From: Candidatus Omnitrophota bacterium
Lineage (GTDB): Bacteria; Omnitrophota; Gorgyraeia; Zapsychrales; Fredricksoniimonadaceae
DNA: 52,526 nt
Direction: 5' to 3'
Assembly (NCBI GenBank): GCA_015233165.1
Contig: JADFYF010000006.1
Location: 1 to 52,526 of the forward strand
Shown here: piece by piece, positions 8,174 to 18,514 of the stretch
Layout: each line of letters begins with the position of its first letter
How positions within the stretch are numbered: the first letter of the stretch is position 1
Made by a program: the position numbers and the translations under genes
The notes under the pieces: generated by a model
Database searches by the model: none
What the model was told of the DNA's origin: nothing
Seen by the model: only the letters and a program-made list of their open reading frames with translations

Positions 8174-9356
8174 AAAACAACAACTCCCAGACAAGTCAGG
8201 TCATTACGGTGAATTCGGAGGCTGTTACGCTCCAGAAACCCTGATGGGGCTCCTGATTGATTTAGAAAAAGAATTCCAGAAGATTAAGAAGGATAAGACT
8301 TTTCAGAAGGAATTTGATTACTACCTCAAAGAGTATGCTGGTCGTCCGACGAATCTTTATCATGCCAAACGTTTGAGCGCTCATTTAAAGACTCTTAATG
8401 TTTATTTGAAACGCGAAGATTTGTTACATACAGGCGCTCATAAGATTAACAATACCTTGGGACAGATCATTGTCGCTCGTCGGATGGGAAAGACAAGAAT
8501 CATCGCCGAGACAGGAGCTGGTCAGCACGGCGTTGCTACGGCGACAGCGGCAGCTTTGTTTGGTCTTAAGTGTGTCATTTACATGGGAGCCGAAGACGTC
8601 AAGCGTCAGTCGTTGAACGTAGTGCGTATGAAGTTGATGGGCGCTGAAGTTCGGCCTGTGGAAAGTGGATCAAAGACTTTGAAGGATGCGATGAACGAAG
8701 CGGTGCGTGATTGGGTGACCAATGTGCATGATACCTTTTATATTATCGGATCCGTCGCTGGTTTTCATCCCTATCCGGTGATGGTGCGTACCTTTCAATC
8801 GATTATCGGTAAGGAAGCTCGTAGCCAGTTCCTCGCTAAAGAAAAGAAATTGCCGGATTATTTACTCGCCTGCGTCGGTGGCGGCAGCAATGCCATGGGG
8901 TTGTTTCATGCTTTTTATAACGATTCTTCCGTCAAGATGATCGGGGTGGAGGCTGCGGGTCATGGGGTTAACACGCATGCTCATTCGGCGACCCTGACTA
9001 AGGGAGAAGTGGGTGTCCTGCATGGCAGCAAGAGCATGTTGTTACAGGATAAGGATGGACAGGTGCAGATTGCTCATTCGGTGGCGGCAGGTTTGGATTA
9101 TCCGGGTGTCGGACCTGAGCATTCTTATTATCAACAAAGCGGTCGCGCCGAGTACGTTTCTATCGACGATCAAGAAGCTGTTGCTGCGTTAAAATTGTTA
9201 TCCCGCATGGAAGGTATTATTCCAGCTCTGGAAACTTCTCATGCCATCGCCTATTTAGAAAAATTAGCTCGTCGCGTCAAAGGCAAGGCTTCTGTAATTG
9301 TCTGTCTCTCTGGTCGTGGCGATAAAGATATGAATCAGATTTCGAAATTTGTTTAG
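8163..9356 (+). CDS. trpB: tryptophan synthase beta chain
   Basis: [59 protein letters not shown]. Confidence 0.97.
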   Translation: MKIKKQQLPDKSGHYGEFGGCYAPETLMGLLIDLEKEFQKIKKDKTFQKEFDYYLKEYAGRPTNLYHAKRLSAHLKTLNVYLKREDLLHTGAHKINNTLGQIIVARRMGKTRIIAETGAGQHGVATATAAALFGLKCVIYMGAEDVKRQSLNVVRMKLMGAEVRPVESGSKTLKDAMNEAVRDWVTNVHDTFYIIGSVAGFHPYPVMVRTFQSIIGKEARSQFLAKEKKLPDYLLACVGGGSNAMGLFHAFYNDSSVKMIGVEAAGHGVNTHAHSATLTKGEVGVLHGSKSMLLQDKDGQVQIAHSVAAGLDYPGVGPEHSYYQQSGRAEYVSIDDQEAVAALKLLSRMEGIIPALETSHAIAYLEKLARRVKGKASVIVCLSGRGDKDMNQISKFV

Positions 9357-9452
9357 CTTGCAGCGGGTGGCCGAGGGAGGGGCATCCACAGTCGCCCGCA
9401 ACGAAGTGAGGACGAATGGGGATACCCGAGGACAGGACCCGTGGTACATATT

Positions 9453-10244
9453 ATGAATAGAATAGACCTAACATTTAAGAGTTTACGTGAGCAAAAGAAG
9501 AAGGCTTTTATTGCCTTTATCACCGCCGGTGATCCTGATTTAAAGACGACGCACGATCTGGTGTTGGCTTTTGAAAAGGCAGGCGTGGATATCATTGAAT
9601 TGGGTGTGCCATTTTCTGATCCTATGGCCGATGGCCCAACCATTCAGGCCTCCTCGATGCGAGCCTTGCAGAAGGGGACATCCTTAACCAAGGTTTTGGA
9701 TTTGGTTAAAAGTCTTCGTACCCAAACGCAGATTCCTATCGCCCTGATGACGTATACCAATATTATTTTTCATTACGGTGATGAGAAATTTGTCAAGGAT
9801 GCTAAGGCCTGTGGCGTGGACGGGATCATCATTCCTGATCTGCCGGTGACGGAAGCGCACGTTTTAACTACCGCAGCCAAGAAGGCGGATTTATCGACGG
9901 TATTTTTCATTGCGCCAACCACCAGCGATGAGCGGGCCAAACAGATTGCGGATGCGTCTTCCGGGTTTATTTATTATGTTTCAATCACGGGTGTCACCGG
10001 AGCCCGTCAGGCGACCCCTGTCACGACCTTTAAGCATTTAAAGAAGATTAAGACATTTATTACCAAGCCTGTCTGTGTGGGGTTTGGAATTTCGACGGCA
10101 GAACAGGTCAAGTCAGTTTCCAAGGTGGCAGATGGTGTGATCGTCGGCAGTGCGATCGTCAAAGAAATCCTGAAATATTCGAACGACAAAAATCTAGTAT
10201 CTAAAGTGGCCAAGTTCGTTCAGTCCTTAGCTGCAGCAAGGTAG
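9453..10244 (+). CDS. trpA: tryptophan synthase alpha chain
   Basis: AFITAGDPDLKTT, ELGVPFSDPMADGPTIQASS, GFGISTAEQV. Confidence 0.97.
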   Translation: MNRIDLTFKSLREQKKKAFIAFITAGDPDLKTTHDLVLAFEKAGVDIIELGVPFSDPMADGPTIQASSMRALQKGTSLTKVLDLVKSLRTQTQIPIALMTYTNIIFHYGDEKFVKDAKACGVDGIIIPDLPVTEAHVLTTAAKKADLSTVFFIAPTTSDERAKQIADASSGFIYYVSITGVTGARQATPVTTFKHLKKIKTFITKPVCVGFGISTAEQVKSVSKVADGVIVGSAIVKEILKYSNDKNLVSKVAKFVQSLAAAR

Positions 10245-10245
10245 T

Positions 10246-11520
10246 ATGCGAAAACTCACCACGCTCGACAATAAGTTAAGAATCATTACCCAACGCATGA
10301 AGGTCCGTGACAGTGTTTCTGTCGGGGTTTGGTTTGGCGTCGGTGGTCGTTATGAAAATTCCCAGAACAAGGGCATTGCCCATTTCATGGAGCACCTGGC
10401 TTTTAAGGGTAGCCGCAACTATTCCTGTGAACAGATTAAGCAGCAGGTCGAAGGGGTGGGGGGTAGTCTCAATGCCTTTACCAGCGAGGAAGAAACCTGT
10501 TTCTATGCCAAGGTTCCCCGTAAACATTTGAATAAAACATTTGATATTCTCTCTGACATTAGTTTTTTCCCACAGATCACCAAGAGCGATTTGGAAAAAG
10601 AACGCACGGTGATTTTAGAAGAGATCAAGATGTACCATGATCTACCGCAGTATTACGTCATGGAACTCTTAGAGCAGCTCTTGTGGCCTAATCATCCTCT
10701 CGGGGAAGGTTTGGCAGGGACAAGTCAGACGGTGTCGAATTTAAAGCAGGCGGATCTTAAAGCTTTTCAGCAGCACTACTACGTCCCCGATAATGTGGTC
10801 GTCTCCTTGTGCGGGGATATTAAGCACGATGAGGTGGTGGATGTGATCGCGAAGAAGTTGGCTCATTTGAAGGGTCATAAACCAGACCGCTATATTCCTG
10901 CCCGCAAGACTCAGGATACTCCGACGGGAAGGTTTTATACCAAGGATACAGAGCAGATGCACCTAGCCTTAGGTTTTTTGGGCTACGAGACCAACCATAA
11001 AGATTATTACGTGCTGGCTCTTTTAAGTATTATGTTGGGCGGTAATATGTCGAGTCGCCTGTTCAATGAGGTGCGTGAAAAAAGGGGTTTGGCGTATTCG
11101 ATTGGCAGTTCCTTTAAGAGTTTAGACGATACCGGTGTCTTTATGGTCCGTGCCGGAGTGGATAATAGCAAGATTGAATCTGCTTTAGATGTCATTCTGA
11201 AGGTTCTACGCAAGGTCGCCCGTCAGGGAGTGACCGCTGATGAATTGAAACGAGGTAAGGATTACTTCTCAGGTCAGTTTCTCCTGGGTCTTGAAGACAC
11301 CATGGATCACATGATTTGGCTGGGTGCAGGACTGATGAGTCGCGATAAGATCAATACGCCTGAGATAGTTGTTCAGAAAATCCAAGCAGTAACCCTGGCG
11401 GATATCAAAAGAGTCGCCGATGAAATTCTTAATCCTCAACGATTAAACGTCAGCCTGATCGGGCCGTTGGATGAAAAATTAGAAAGCCAACTAAGGGTTG
11501 TGGCGGGACTTTCTCGTTAA
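10246..11520 (+). CDS. M16 family zinc peptidase (processing peptidase-like)
   Basis: HFMEHLAFKGSRNYS (HxxEH), GGSLNAFTSEEETCFYAKV. Confidence 0.92.
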   Translation: MRKLTTLDNKLRIITQRMKVRDSVSVGVWFGVGGRYENSQNKGIAHFMEHLAFKGSRNYSCEQIKQQVEGVGGSLNAFTSEEETCFYAKVPRKHLNKTFDILSDISFFPQITKSDLEKERTVILEEIKMYHDLPQYYVMELLEQLLWPNHPLGEGLAGTSQTVSNLKQADLKAFQQHYYVPDNVVVSLCGDIKHDEVVDVIAKKLAHLKGHKPDRYIPARKTQDTPTGRFYTKDTEQMHLALGFLGYETNHKDYYVLALLSIMLGGNMSSRLFNEVREKRGLAYSIGSSFKSLDDTGVFMVRAGVDNSKIESALDVILKVLRKVARQGVTADELKRGKDYFSGQFLLGLEDTMDHMIWLGAGLMSRDKINTPEIVVQKIQAVTLADIKRVADEILNPQRLNVSLIGPLDEKLESQLRVVAGLSR

Positions 11521-11530
11521 AGAGTGGTCA

Positions 11531-11559
11531 TTGCTTAAAAACTTGGCTTATGTTATGAT
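11531..11559 (+). promoter_or_regulatory. promoter upstream of the A-type Fe-S carrier
   Basis: TTGCTT-N17-TATGAT with TGT extended -10; 8 nt before ATG 11568. Confidence 0.5.
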
Positions 11560-11567
11560 TTCCCCCT

Positions 11568-11906
11568 ATGAATACACAAACACCTCTGATCACACTAACA
11601 GATTCTGCCGTCGAAAAGATTAGGTCTATGATGGCCAAGGAAGGTAAGGAAGGGTATGCCTTGCGTTTTGGTCTGACGACCGGAGGGTGTGCCGGGCTTT
11701 CCTATGAAATGAAATTTCAAAAGACCCCTTATGAGAATGATATTGTCTTTGATCAGAAGGGTTTAACAGTCATTGTGAATCAGGAAAGCGTTGAGTTTAT
11801 TAAGGGTGTGGAGGTGGATTACATCGACACCTTACGTGAAAGCGGATTTAAATATAAGAATCCTAATGCCAAGTCCAGCTGCGGTTGCGGCACCTCGTTT
11901 AGTTGA
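11568..11906 (+). CDS. A-type iron-sulfur cluster carrier (IscA/ErpA/HesB family)
   Basis: GGCAGLSYEM and SSCGCGTSF conserved cysteines. Confidence 0.9.
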   Translation: MNTQTPLITLTDSAVEKIRSMMAKEGKEGYALRFGLTTGGCAGLSYEMKFQKTPYENDIVFDQKGLTVIVNQESVEFIKGVEVDYIDTLRESGFKYKNPNAKSSCGCGTSFS

Positions 11907-11989
11907 CGATAAACGGAATGTTTATCGTCATCCTGGGTCTTACAGACGAAGGATCTTAAAGCAAGATTCTTCGCTCCGCTCAGAATGAC
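11904..11989. repeat. palindromic hairpin plus MITE/REP-like imperfect inverted repeat
   Basis: TGACGATAAAC-ggaat-GTTTATCGTCA (11904-11930), then GTCATCCTG...CGAAGGATCTT aaagc AAGATTCTTCG...CAGAATGAC (11927-11989). Confidence 0.7.
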
Positions 11990-11996
11990 AAATTAA

Positions 11997-13790
<1,794 letters not shown>

Positions 13791-13793
<3 letters not shown>

Positions 13794-13816
13794 GGAACGG
13801 TCGCGACCGTTCCTTA
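13791..13816. repeat. perfect 26-bp palindrome (REP-like or terminator hairpin)
   Basis: TAAGGAACGGTCGCGACCGTTCCTTA, including the thiC stop TAA. Confidence 0.8.
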
Positions 13817-13830
13817 CGCATTTCGGCATA

Positions 13831-13852
13831 AACAGTCTCATAACAGTCTCAT
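13831..13852 (+). repeat. tandem 11-bp direct repeat upstream of a promoter
   Basis: AACAGTCTCAT-AACAGTCTCAT. Confidence 0.7.
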
Positions 13853-13863
13853 TTTATTTCTTA

Positions 13864-13891
13864 TTGTCACAGATAAGTATTATGGTATACT
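13864..13891 (+). promoter_or_regulatory. sigma70-like extended -10 promoter
   Basis: TTGTCA-N16-TATACT with TGG extended -10. Confidence 0.5.
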
Positions 13892-13936
13892 AGCCGCGCG
13901 TTTTAAGCTTTGTTACCTGAAAGAGGAATGCTATTC

Positions 13937-14281
13937 ATGGAAAATAAAAGAAAACATCCGCGTTCTTCATTTAGTGAGCCCGTAGGGTATCAAAGAAGGG
14001 AAGATCTTCCTTTAGAAGGTTCTGTGGCTGGGGATATCAGTCAAACGGGATTAAAACTGAGCGTGAATGAGTTTATTCCGCTCAATACGATTCTTGAATT
14101 ACAGATTCAGCTACCTGGTCAGGTTCAACTTGTTCCTGCTCATGCTAAGGTTGTTTGGGTCAGAGAAGCTTCTCACCGAGAAGATGCCTGGGAGATTGGA
14201 TTACAGTTGGTGTCCAGCGAGAATTTCTCCTTGGCAATTCGGGAGTATGTTAATCGTAACCGTTTTGAATCTTTATCTTAG
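13937..14281 (+). CDS. PilZ domain protein
   Basis: KRKHPRSSFSEPVGYQRR...SVAGDISQTGLKLSVNEF (RxxxR, D/NxSxxG). Confidence 0.75.
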   Translation: MENKRKHPRSSFSEPVGYQRREDLPLEGSVAGDISQTGLKLSVNEFIPLNTILELQIQLPGQVQLVPAHAKVVWVREASHREDAWEIGLQLVSSENFSLAIREYVNRNRFESLS

Positions 14282-14349
14282 TGGAGTATCTAACATTTCT
14301 GAAGGACATAGTTAGTAAAGTATAATTAAATCTTGAAAGGATTGGTTTT

Positions 14350-14559
14350 ATGGCCGAAAAAGCAGTCGTTGAAGAAGTAAAGAATTGTCCCGCATGTAAA
14401 AAGCCTATGAAAAAGTCTCGCCGTTTTTATCGTAATGGCGCGTATTTCTGCAACAGCAATTGTTTTAAAAAAGTCGATGCGACGGCTAAGGTTGCTAAGG
14501 CTGAAGCTGCCGCTAAGGCTGCTGCCGAAGCTGCACCAGCCCAAGAAAACAAAGGGTAA
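14350..14559 (+). CDS. small zinc-ribbon protein with Ala-rich tail
   Basis: NCPACKKPMKKSRRFYRNGAYFCNSNCFKK then AKAEAAAKAAAEAAPAQ. Confidence 0.65.
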   Translation: MAEKAVVEEVKNCPACKKPMKKSRRFYRNGAYFCNSNCFKKVDATAKVAKAEAAAKAAAEAAPAQENKG

Positions 14560-14564
14560 ATAAC

Positions 14565-14957
14565 GTGAGCGTAAGAGTTCTACAGGGGGCTGAACGTCGT
14601 CGGCATGTTCGTTTAGAGCAGCTGATTCCGTTTAAAATCTCCAGTGGCGACTTGGACTTCGTCACGGAAACTAAGAATTTCAGCTCTTCTGGAGCCCTGT
14701 GTTTAGTTAATAAGCATATTACGCCGATGACTAAATTGAAGCTGCACTTTTTGCTTCCTTTGAAACGTAATAATAAGGTGGTCAACAAGCGTATTAGCTG
14801 TGAAGGTGTGGTGGTGCGCAGTGAATCCGCTGTTGACCAAGATTCTTTTCAAACCGCTATTTTCTTTAGTGATATCTCACCTCGCGATAGTCAGATTATT
14901 CATGAATTTGTGGAATCTGCCATGCCTCCACATGAGTCAATCTCCAAATCCCTATAA
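14565..14957 (+). CDS. PilZ domain protein
   Basis: GAERRRHVRLEQLIPFKI...TKNFSSSGALCLVNKHI; GTG start. Confidence 0.7.
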   Translation: MSVRVLQGAERRRHVRLEQLIPFKISSGDLDFVTETKNFSSSGALCLVNKHITPMTKLKLHFLLPLKRNNKVVNKRISCEGVVVRSESAVDQDSFQTAIFFSDISPRDSQIIHEFVESAMPPHESISKSL

Positions 14958-15621
14958 CACACCCAAGACGACAATTGATAGTCTTTACGAAGATAAGGAC
15001 TGTGCGGTTTTTTATAAGCCAGCTGGTTTATTGACGATTCCTACGGATAAGAACGAAGAGTTCACCTTGGTGTCCATTGTCAATCAACAGAGAACTGATG
15101 CGGTTGCTTTGCATCCGGCCCACCGCTTGGATCGAGATACATCCGGCGTGATTCTGTTTGCCAAGGGTAAGGAGAATCAGCAGATTCTTATGAACGCCTT
15201 TAAAGAAAAGCAGGTTAAGAAAACCTATATTGCTTTTGTGCATGGCCACGTGGAATCTTCAGAAGGTAAGATCAGGATTCCTATTAAGGATTTTTATCAA
15301 AGGAAGTTTCAAAAAAATCTACCACCTCAGTCGGCGTTGACCTTATATAAAGTTCTGGAATATCGTAAGGATTTTACCATTGTCGAAGTGAATCCTATCA
15401 CCGGCCGCACAAATCAGATTCGTATCCATTTTACAAAGATTGGCCATCCTCTGGTGGGGGAAGATAAGTATGTCTTTCGCAAGGACTTTGCCTTACGTTT
15501 CCGTCGGACAGCCTTACATGCCGCCCAATTAATTTTTCCTCATCCGGTGAATCAGAAAATGATTACCGTTAAGGCTCCTTTAGCTCAAGATATGACTAAT
15601 TTTCTAGAAAAAACAATATAG
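14932..15621 (+). CDS. RluA-family pseudouridine synthase
   Basis: VFYKPAGLLTIPT, HPAHRLDRDTSGVILFAKG, TGRTNQIRIHF; start trimmed to ATG 14932. Confidence 0.9.
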   Translation: MSQSPNPYNTPKTTIDSLYEDKDCAVFYKPAGLLTIPTDKNEEFTLVSIVNQQRTDAVALHPAHRLDRDTSGVILFAKGKENQQILMNAFKEKQVKKTYIAFVHGHVESSEGKIRIPIKDFYQRKFQKNLPPQSALTLYKVLEYRKDFTIVEVNPITGRTNQIRIHFTKIGHPLVGEDKYVFRKDFALRFRRTALHAAQLIFPHPVNQKMITVKAPLAQDMTNFLEKTI

Positions 15622-15627
15622 TTGAAG

Positions 15628-15633
15628 TACAAT
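15628..15633 (+). promoter_or_regulatory. possible -10 box 7 nt before the cdaA ATG
   Basis: TACAAT-N7-ATG 15641. Confidence 0.3.
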
Positions 15634-15640
15634 TGCCCAT

Positions 15641-16414
15641 ATGCACATTGCCCATCCCGTGGAATTTATCAAACCTTTTGTTGAAATTGCCATCCTTTGG
15701 TTTGTTTTTTATCGCATCTTATTATTCTTTCAGGGCACACGTGCTTTTCAGGTTCTTAAAGGAATCGCTTATTTAATTATTGCGTTGTTAATATCTCAAC
15801 TGCTGGGATTTACAGTTTTAAATTGGTTGTTAAAAAATTTCTTTTCAATTTGGATTGTGGCGATCGTCGTCATTTTTCAGCATGAACTTCGTTCAGGGTT
15901 GGCTCGTCTAGGGCAGCAGCATTTGTTTAGTATTTCGTTAGGAGAGTCTGAGATTCGGGCTGTTATTGAAGAGGTTGCGGAAGCGGTCTATAAGCTGGCT
16001 AAGAGAAAGACAGGGTGTTTGATTGCGATTGAACGGCAGATGAAGTTGACGATGTATATTGAAAGTGGGGTCCTCTTAGATTCAAAGATTACGTCTCCTC
16101 TTTTAGAAAGTATTTTTATAGTTCAATCGCCTTTGCATGATGGGGGAGTTGTTGTCTGTGGGGAGAGAATCGCGGCTACGTCGTGTTTATTTCCTCTATC
16201 AGAAAACCCTTCGGTCAGTAAGACGGTGGGGACTCGTCATCGAGCAGCTCTGGGCTTAAGTGAACATACAGATGCTGTCATTGTGATGGCTTCTGAAGAA
16301 ACAGGGGATGTCAGTGTTGTGGTCGACGGCCGTTTTATTAAGATCGACAATCAGCAGCATTTAGAGAGTTTAATCAAAGAGCTTTTTAACCCTTCTCAAA
16401 AGGTCAAGGCATGA
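15641..16414 (+). CDS. cdaA: diadenylate cyclase CdaA (DAC domain)
   Basis: Three N-terminal TMs; SPLHDGGVVV, GTRHRAALGLSEHTDAVIVMASEETG. Confidence 0.9.
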   Translation: MHIAHPVEFIKPFVEIAILWFVFYRILLFFQGTRAFQVLKGIAYLIIALLISQLLGFTVLNWLLKNFFSIWIVAIVVIFQHELRSGLARLGQQHLFSISLGESEIRAVIEEVAEAVYKLAKRKTGCLIAIERQMKLTMYIESGVLLDSKITSPLLESIFIVQSPLHDGGVVVCGERIAATSCLFPLSENPSVSKTVGTRHRAALGLSEHTDAVIVMASEETGDVSVVVDGRFIKIDNQQHLESLIKELFNPSQKVKA

Positions 16415-16500
16415 AGCATTGGTTTGAATCTAATTTATTCTTGAAGGTTGTCTCGTTGAGTCTCGCCATTATTACATGGCTTTATGTAAAGAACGGATAA
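16411..16500 (+). CDS. 29-aa microprotein resembling the CdaR/YbbR N-terminal membrane anchor
   Basis: MKHWFESNLFLKVVSLSLAIITWLYVKNG*; ATGA overlap with the cdaA stop; AAGG upstream; not in the supplied ORF track. Confidence 0.65.
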   Translation: MKHWFESNLFLKVVSLSLAIITWLYVKNG

Positions 16501-17223
16501 GTGTCTATGGCCAAATTAGGAGTGAACATAGACCATGTTGCAACCCTTCGTCAAGCCCGCCGGGAAACAGATCCTGATCCTATTCTAGCTGCGCGTATTT
16601 GTGAAGAGGCTGGAGCCCACAGTATCGTTGCTCACTTAAGAGAAGACCGTCGACATATTCAAGATATAGACATCGTTCTTTTACGAAAGAGTATTAAGAT
16701 CCGATTTAATTTAGAAATGTCGATTTCAAAAGATATTGTTAAAGTTGCTTTGCAGATTAAACCTGATCAGGCTACCCTCGTCCCTGAGAGACGTCAGGAA
16801 GTGACTACCGAAGGTGGACTGGACGTGGTCGGCAATCGTAAACGTTTAGTGTCGGTGTGTGATCATCTGCAGCAAAAAGGGATCATGGTTAGTCTGTTCA
16901 TCGATCCTGATAAAAAACAAATTGAAGCCACGAAGGCCCTGAATGTTCCGATGATTGAGTTGCACACGGGGGCGTACGCCAGGGCTTATGCGGGACGATC
17001 AGAGACAAAGGAATTGGCTAAATTAAAAGCGATGACCCTATATGCTCAGAAATTAGGATTGATTGTGAATGCGGGGCATGGGTTGAATTATCACAACACA
17101 GCGGCGGTTGCCCGCATTGCTGGGATGGAAGAATTGAATATCGGACACTCTATTATTTCACGAGCTGTCTTTGTGGGGTTAAAACAAGCGGTTAAGGAAA
17201 TGTTGCAAATTATTAAATTTTAA
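16501..17223 (+). CDS. pdxJ: pyridoxine 5'-phosphate synthase
   Basis: [42 protein letters not shown]. Confidence 0.97.
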   Translation: MSMAKLGVNIDHVATLRQARRETDPDPILAARICEEAGAHSIVAHLREDRRHIQDIDIVLLRKSIKIRFNLEMSISKDIVKVALQIKPDQATLVPERRQEVTTEGGLDVVGNRKRLVSVCDHLQQKGIMVSLFIDPDKKQIEATKALNVPMIELHTGAYARAYAGRSETKELAKLKAMTLYAQKLGLIVNAGHGLNYHNTAAVARIAGMEELNIGHSIISRAVFVGLKQAVKEMLQIIKF

Positions 17224-17226
17224 TTA

Positions 17227-17330
17227 TCATCCCCGAATGTTTTCCCCTCGTGACGGGGATTTCCAGTTGGTCGTTGTCGGGGATCCAGACATTAGTGAAC
17301 TAGATTCCCGACTAAAGCATTCGGGAATGA
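17227..17330. repeat. MITE/REP-like element filling the pdxJ-acpS spacer
   Basis: Terminal inverted repeats TCATCCCCGAATG / CATTCGGGAATGA (one mismatch) with internal hairpins CCCCtcgtgaCGGGG and GTCGGGGATC.../...GATTCCCGAC. Confidence 0.75.
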
Positions 17331-17338
17331 CAAAATTT

Positions 17339-17686
17339 ATGATTCTAGGTATCGGAACCGACATCATCGAAGTCAGTCGTATCAAGAAATCTCTGGATCG
17401 CTTCGGGGAGGATTTCCTCAAACATATCCTTACCGACGAGGAGATTGCCTACGCTAAGAAATATAAATACCCTCATCAGCATTACGCCGGACGTTTTGCA
17501 GCTAAGGAAGCTATTTTTAAAGCCGTCGGTGATCCCAAGTTATCCTGGCATGATGTGAGCATTATCAATGATAAAGAAGGTAAGCCGATTTGTAAGCACC
17601 GTAAAGCCAGTTTTAAGAAAAATATTTTAATCTCCATCTCACATTCTAAAAATTATGCCACGGCCATCTGTATTGTCACGCCGTAA
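17339..17686 (+). CDS. acpS: holo-[acyl-carrier-protein] synthase
   Basis: MILGIGTDIIEVSRIKKSL, AGRFAAKEAIFKA; the track start at 17237 is translated repeat. Confidence 0.93.
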   Translation: MILGIGTDIIEVSRIKKSLDRFGEDFLKHILTDEEIAYAKKYKYPHQHYAGRFAAKEAIFKAVGDPKLSWHDVSIINDKEGKPICKHRKASFKKNILISISHSKNYATAICIVTP

Positions 17687-18506
17687 TCCTCATCTCAGTA
17701 AGAAGGATTTTGGTCACGTCCTCGTGGTAGCAGGTTCCCCGATGATGTTAGGCGCATCTGCCCTGTGTTCATTAGCTGCGATGCGTTCAGGGGCTGGCCT
17801 TGTGACAGCAGCTGTTCCTAAGAATCTTAATTTAACTCTTCAGAGGAAGATTTCGAATGTCGTTATGACCTTGCCATTACCTCAGACGGCTCAAGGAACA
17901 TTTTCCCTCAAAGCTTTTGATGTGATTAAGAAGTCTTTTCCTAGATTTAATGCGGTGGCTATTGGACCAGGTCTAGGAACAAGTTCCAGCACGGCTGGGT
18001 TCATTTATCAAATGGTCGAGCATTATCCCGGCCCCATGGTTGTGGATGCGGATGCTTTAAATGCTGTAGCGAAGAATCTGAAGGTCTTATTAAAAGCCAA
18101 GGGACCTCGAATACTGACCCCTCATGTGGGAGAAATGGCTCGTCTGACAGGGATAAGTATTCCAGAGATCGAAGCCCATCGAAAGAGGATCGCGTTGGAT
18201 TTTGCTCGTCAGTATCATTGTGTTCTTGTTTTAAAAGGGCATCGTACAGTTATTGTTTCACCTGAAGGTAAAATAACGGTTAATACCACAGGTAATGTGG
18301 GGATGGCTACTGCTGGAAGCGGAGATGTTCTGACAGGGATGATGGTGGCTTTCTTAGCCCAAGGGATTGAGCCTTTTGAAACTGCAAGATTTGGAGTTTA
18401 TTTACACGGGTTAGCTGGCGACTATGCAGCAAAGTTGAAATTTAAAATAGGAATGATTGCGTTAGATATTATTGAACATATTCCTTATGCTTTAAAACAT
18501 AAATAA
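17655..18506 (+). CDS. nnrD: ADP/ATP-dependent NAD(P)H-hydrate dehydratase
   Basis: KKDFGHVLVVAGSPMMLGAS, VDADALNAV, LTPHVGEMARL, GSGDVLTGM. Confidence 0.88.
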   Translation: MPRPSVLSRRNPHLSKKDFGHVLVVAGSPMMLGASALCSLAAMRSGAGLVTAAVPKNLNLTLQRKISNVVMTLPLPQTAQGTFSLKAFDVIKKSFPRFNAVAIGPGLGTSSSTAGFIYQMVEHYPGPMVVDADALNAVAKNLKVLLKAKGPRILTPHVGEMARLTGISIPEIEAHRKRIALDFARQYHCVLVLKGHRTVIVSPEGKITVNTTGNVGMATAGSGDVLTGMMVAFLAQGIEPFETARFGVYLHGLAGDYAAKLKFKIGMIALDIIEHIPYALKHK

Positions 18507-18514
18507 AGATCCTC

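Noticed and set aside
17237-17338. N-terminal extension of AcpS in the ORF track
   Set aside because: Translated repeat sequence; the conserved AcpS start is M at 17339
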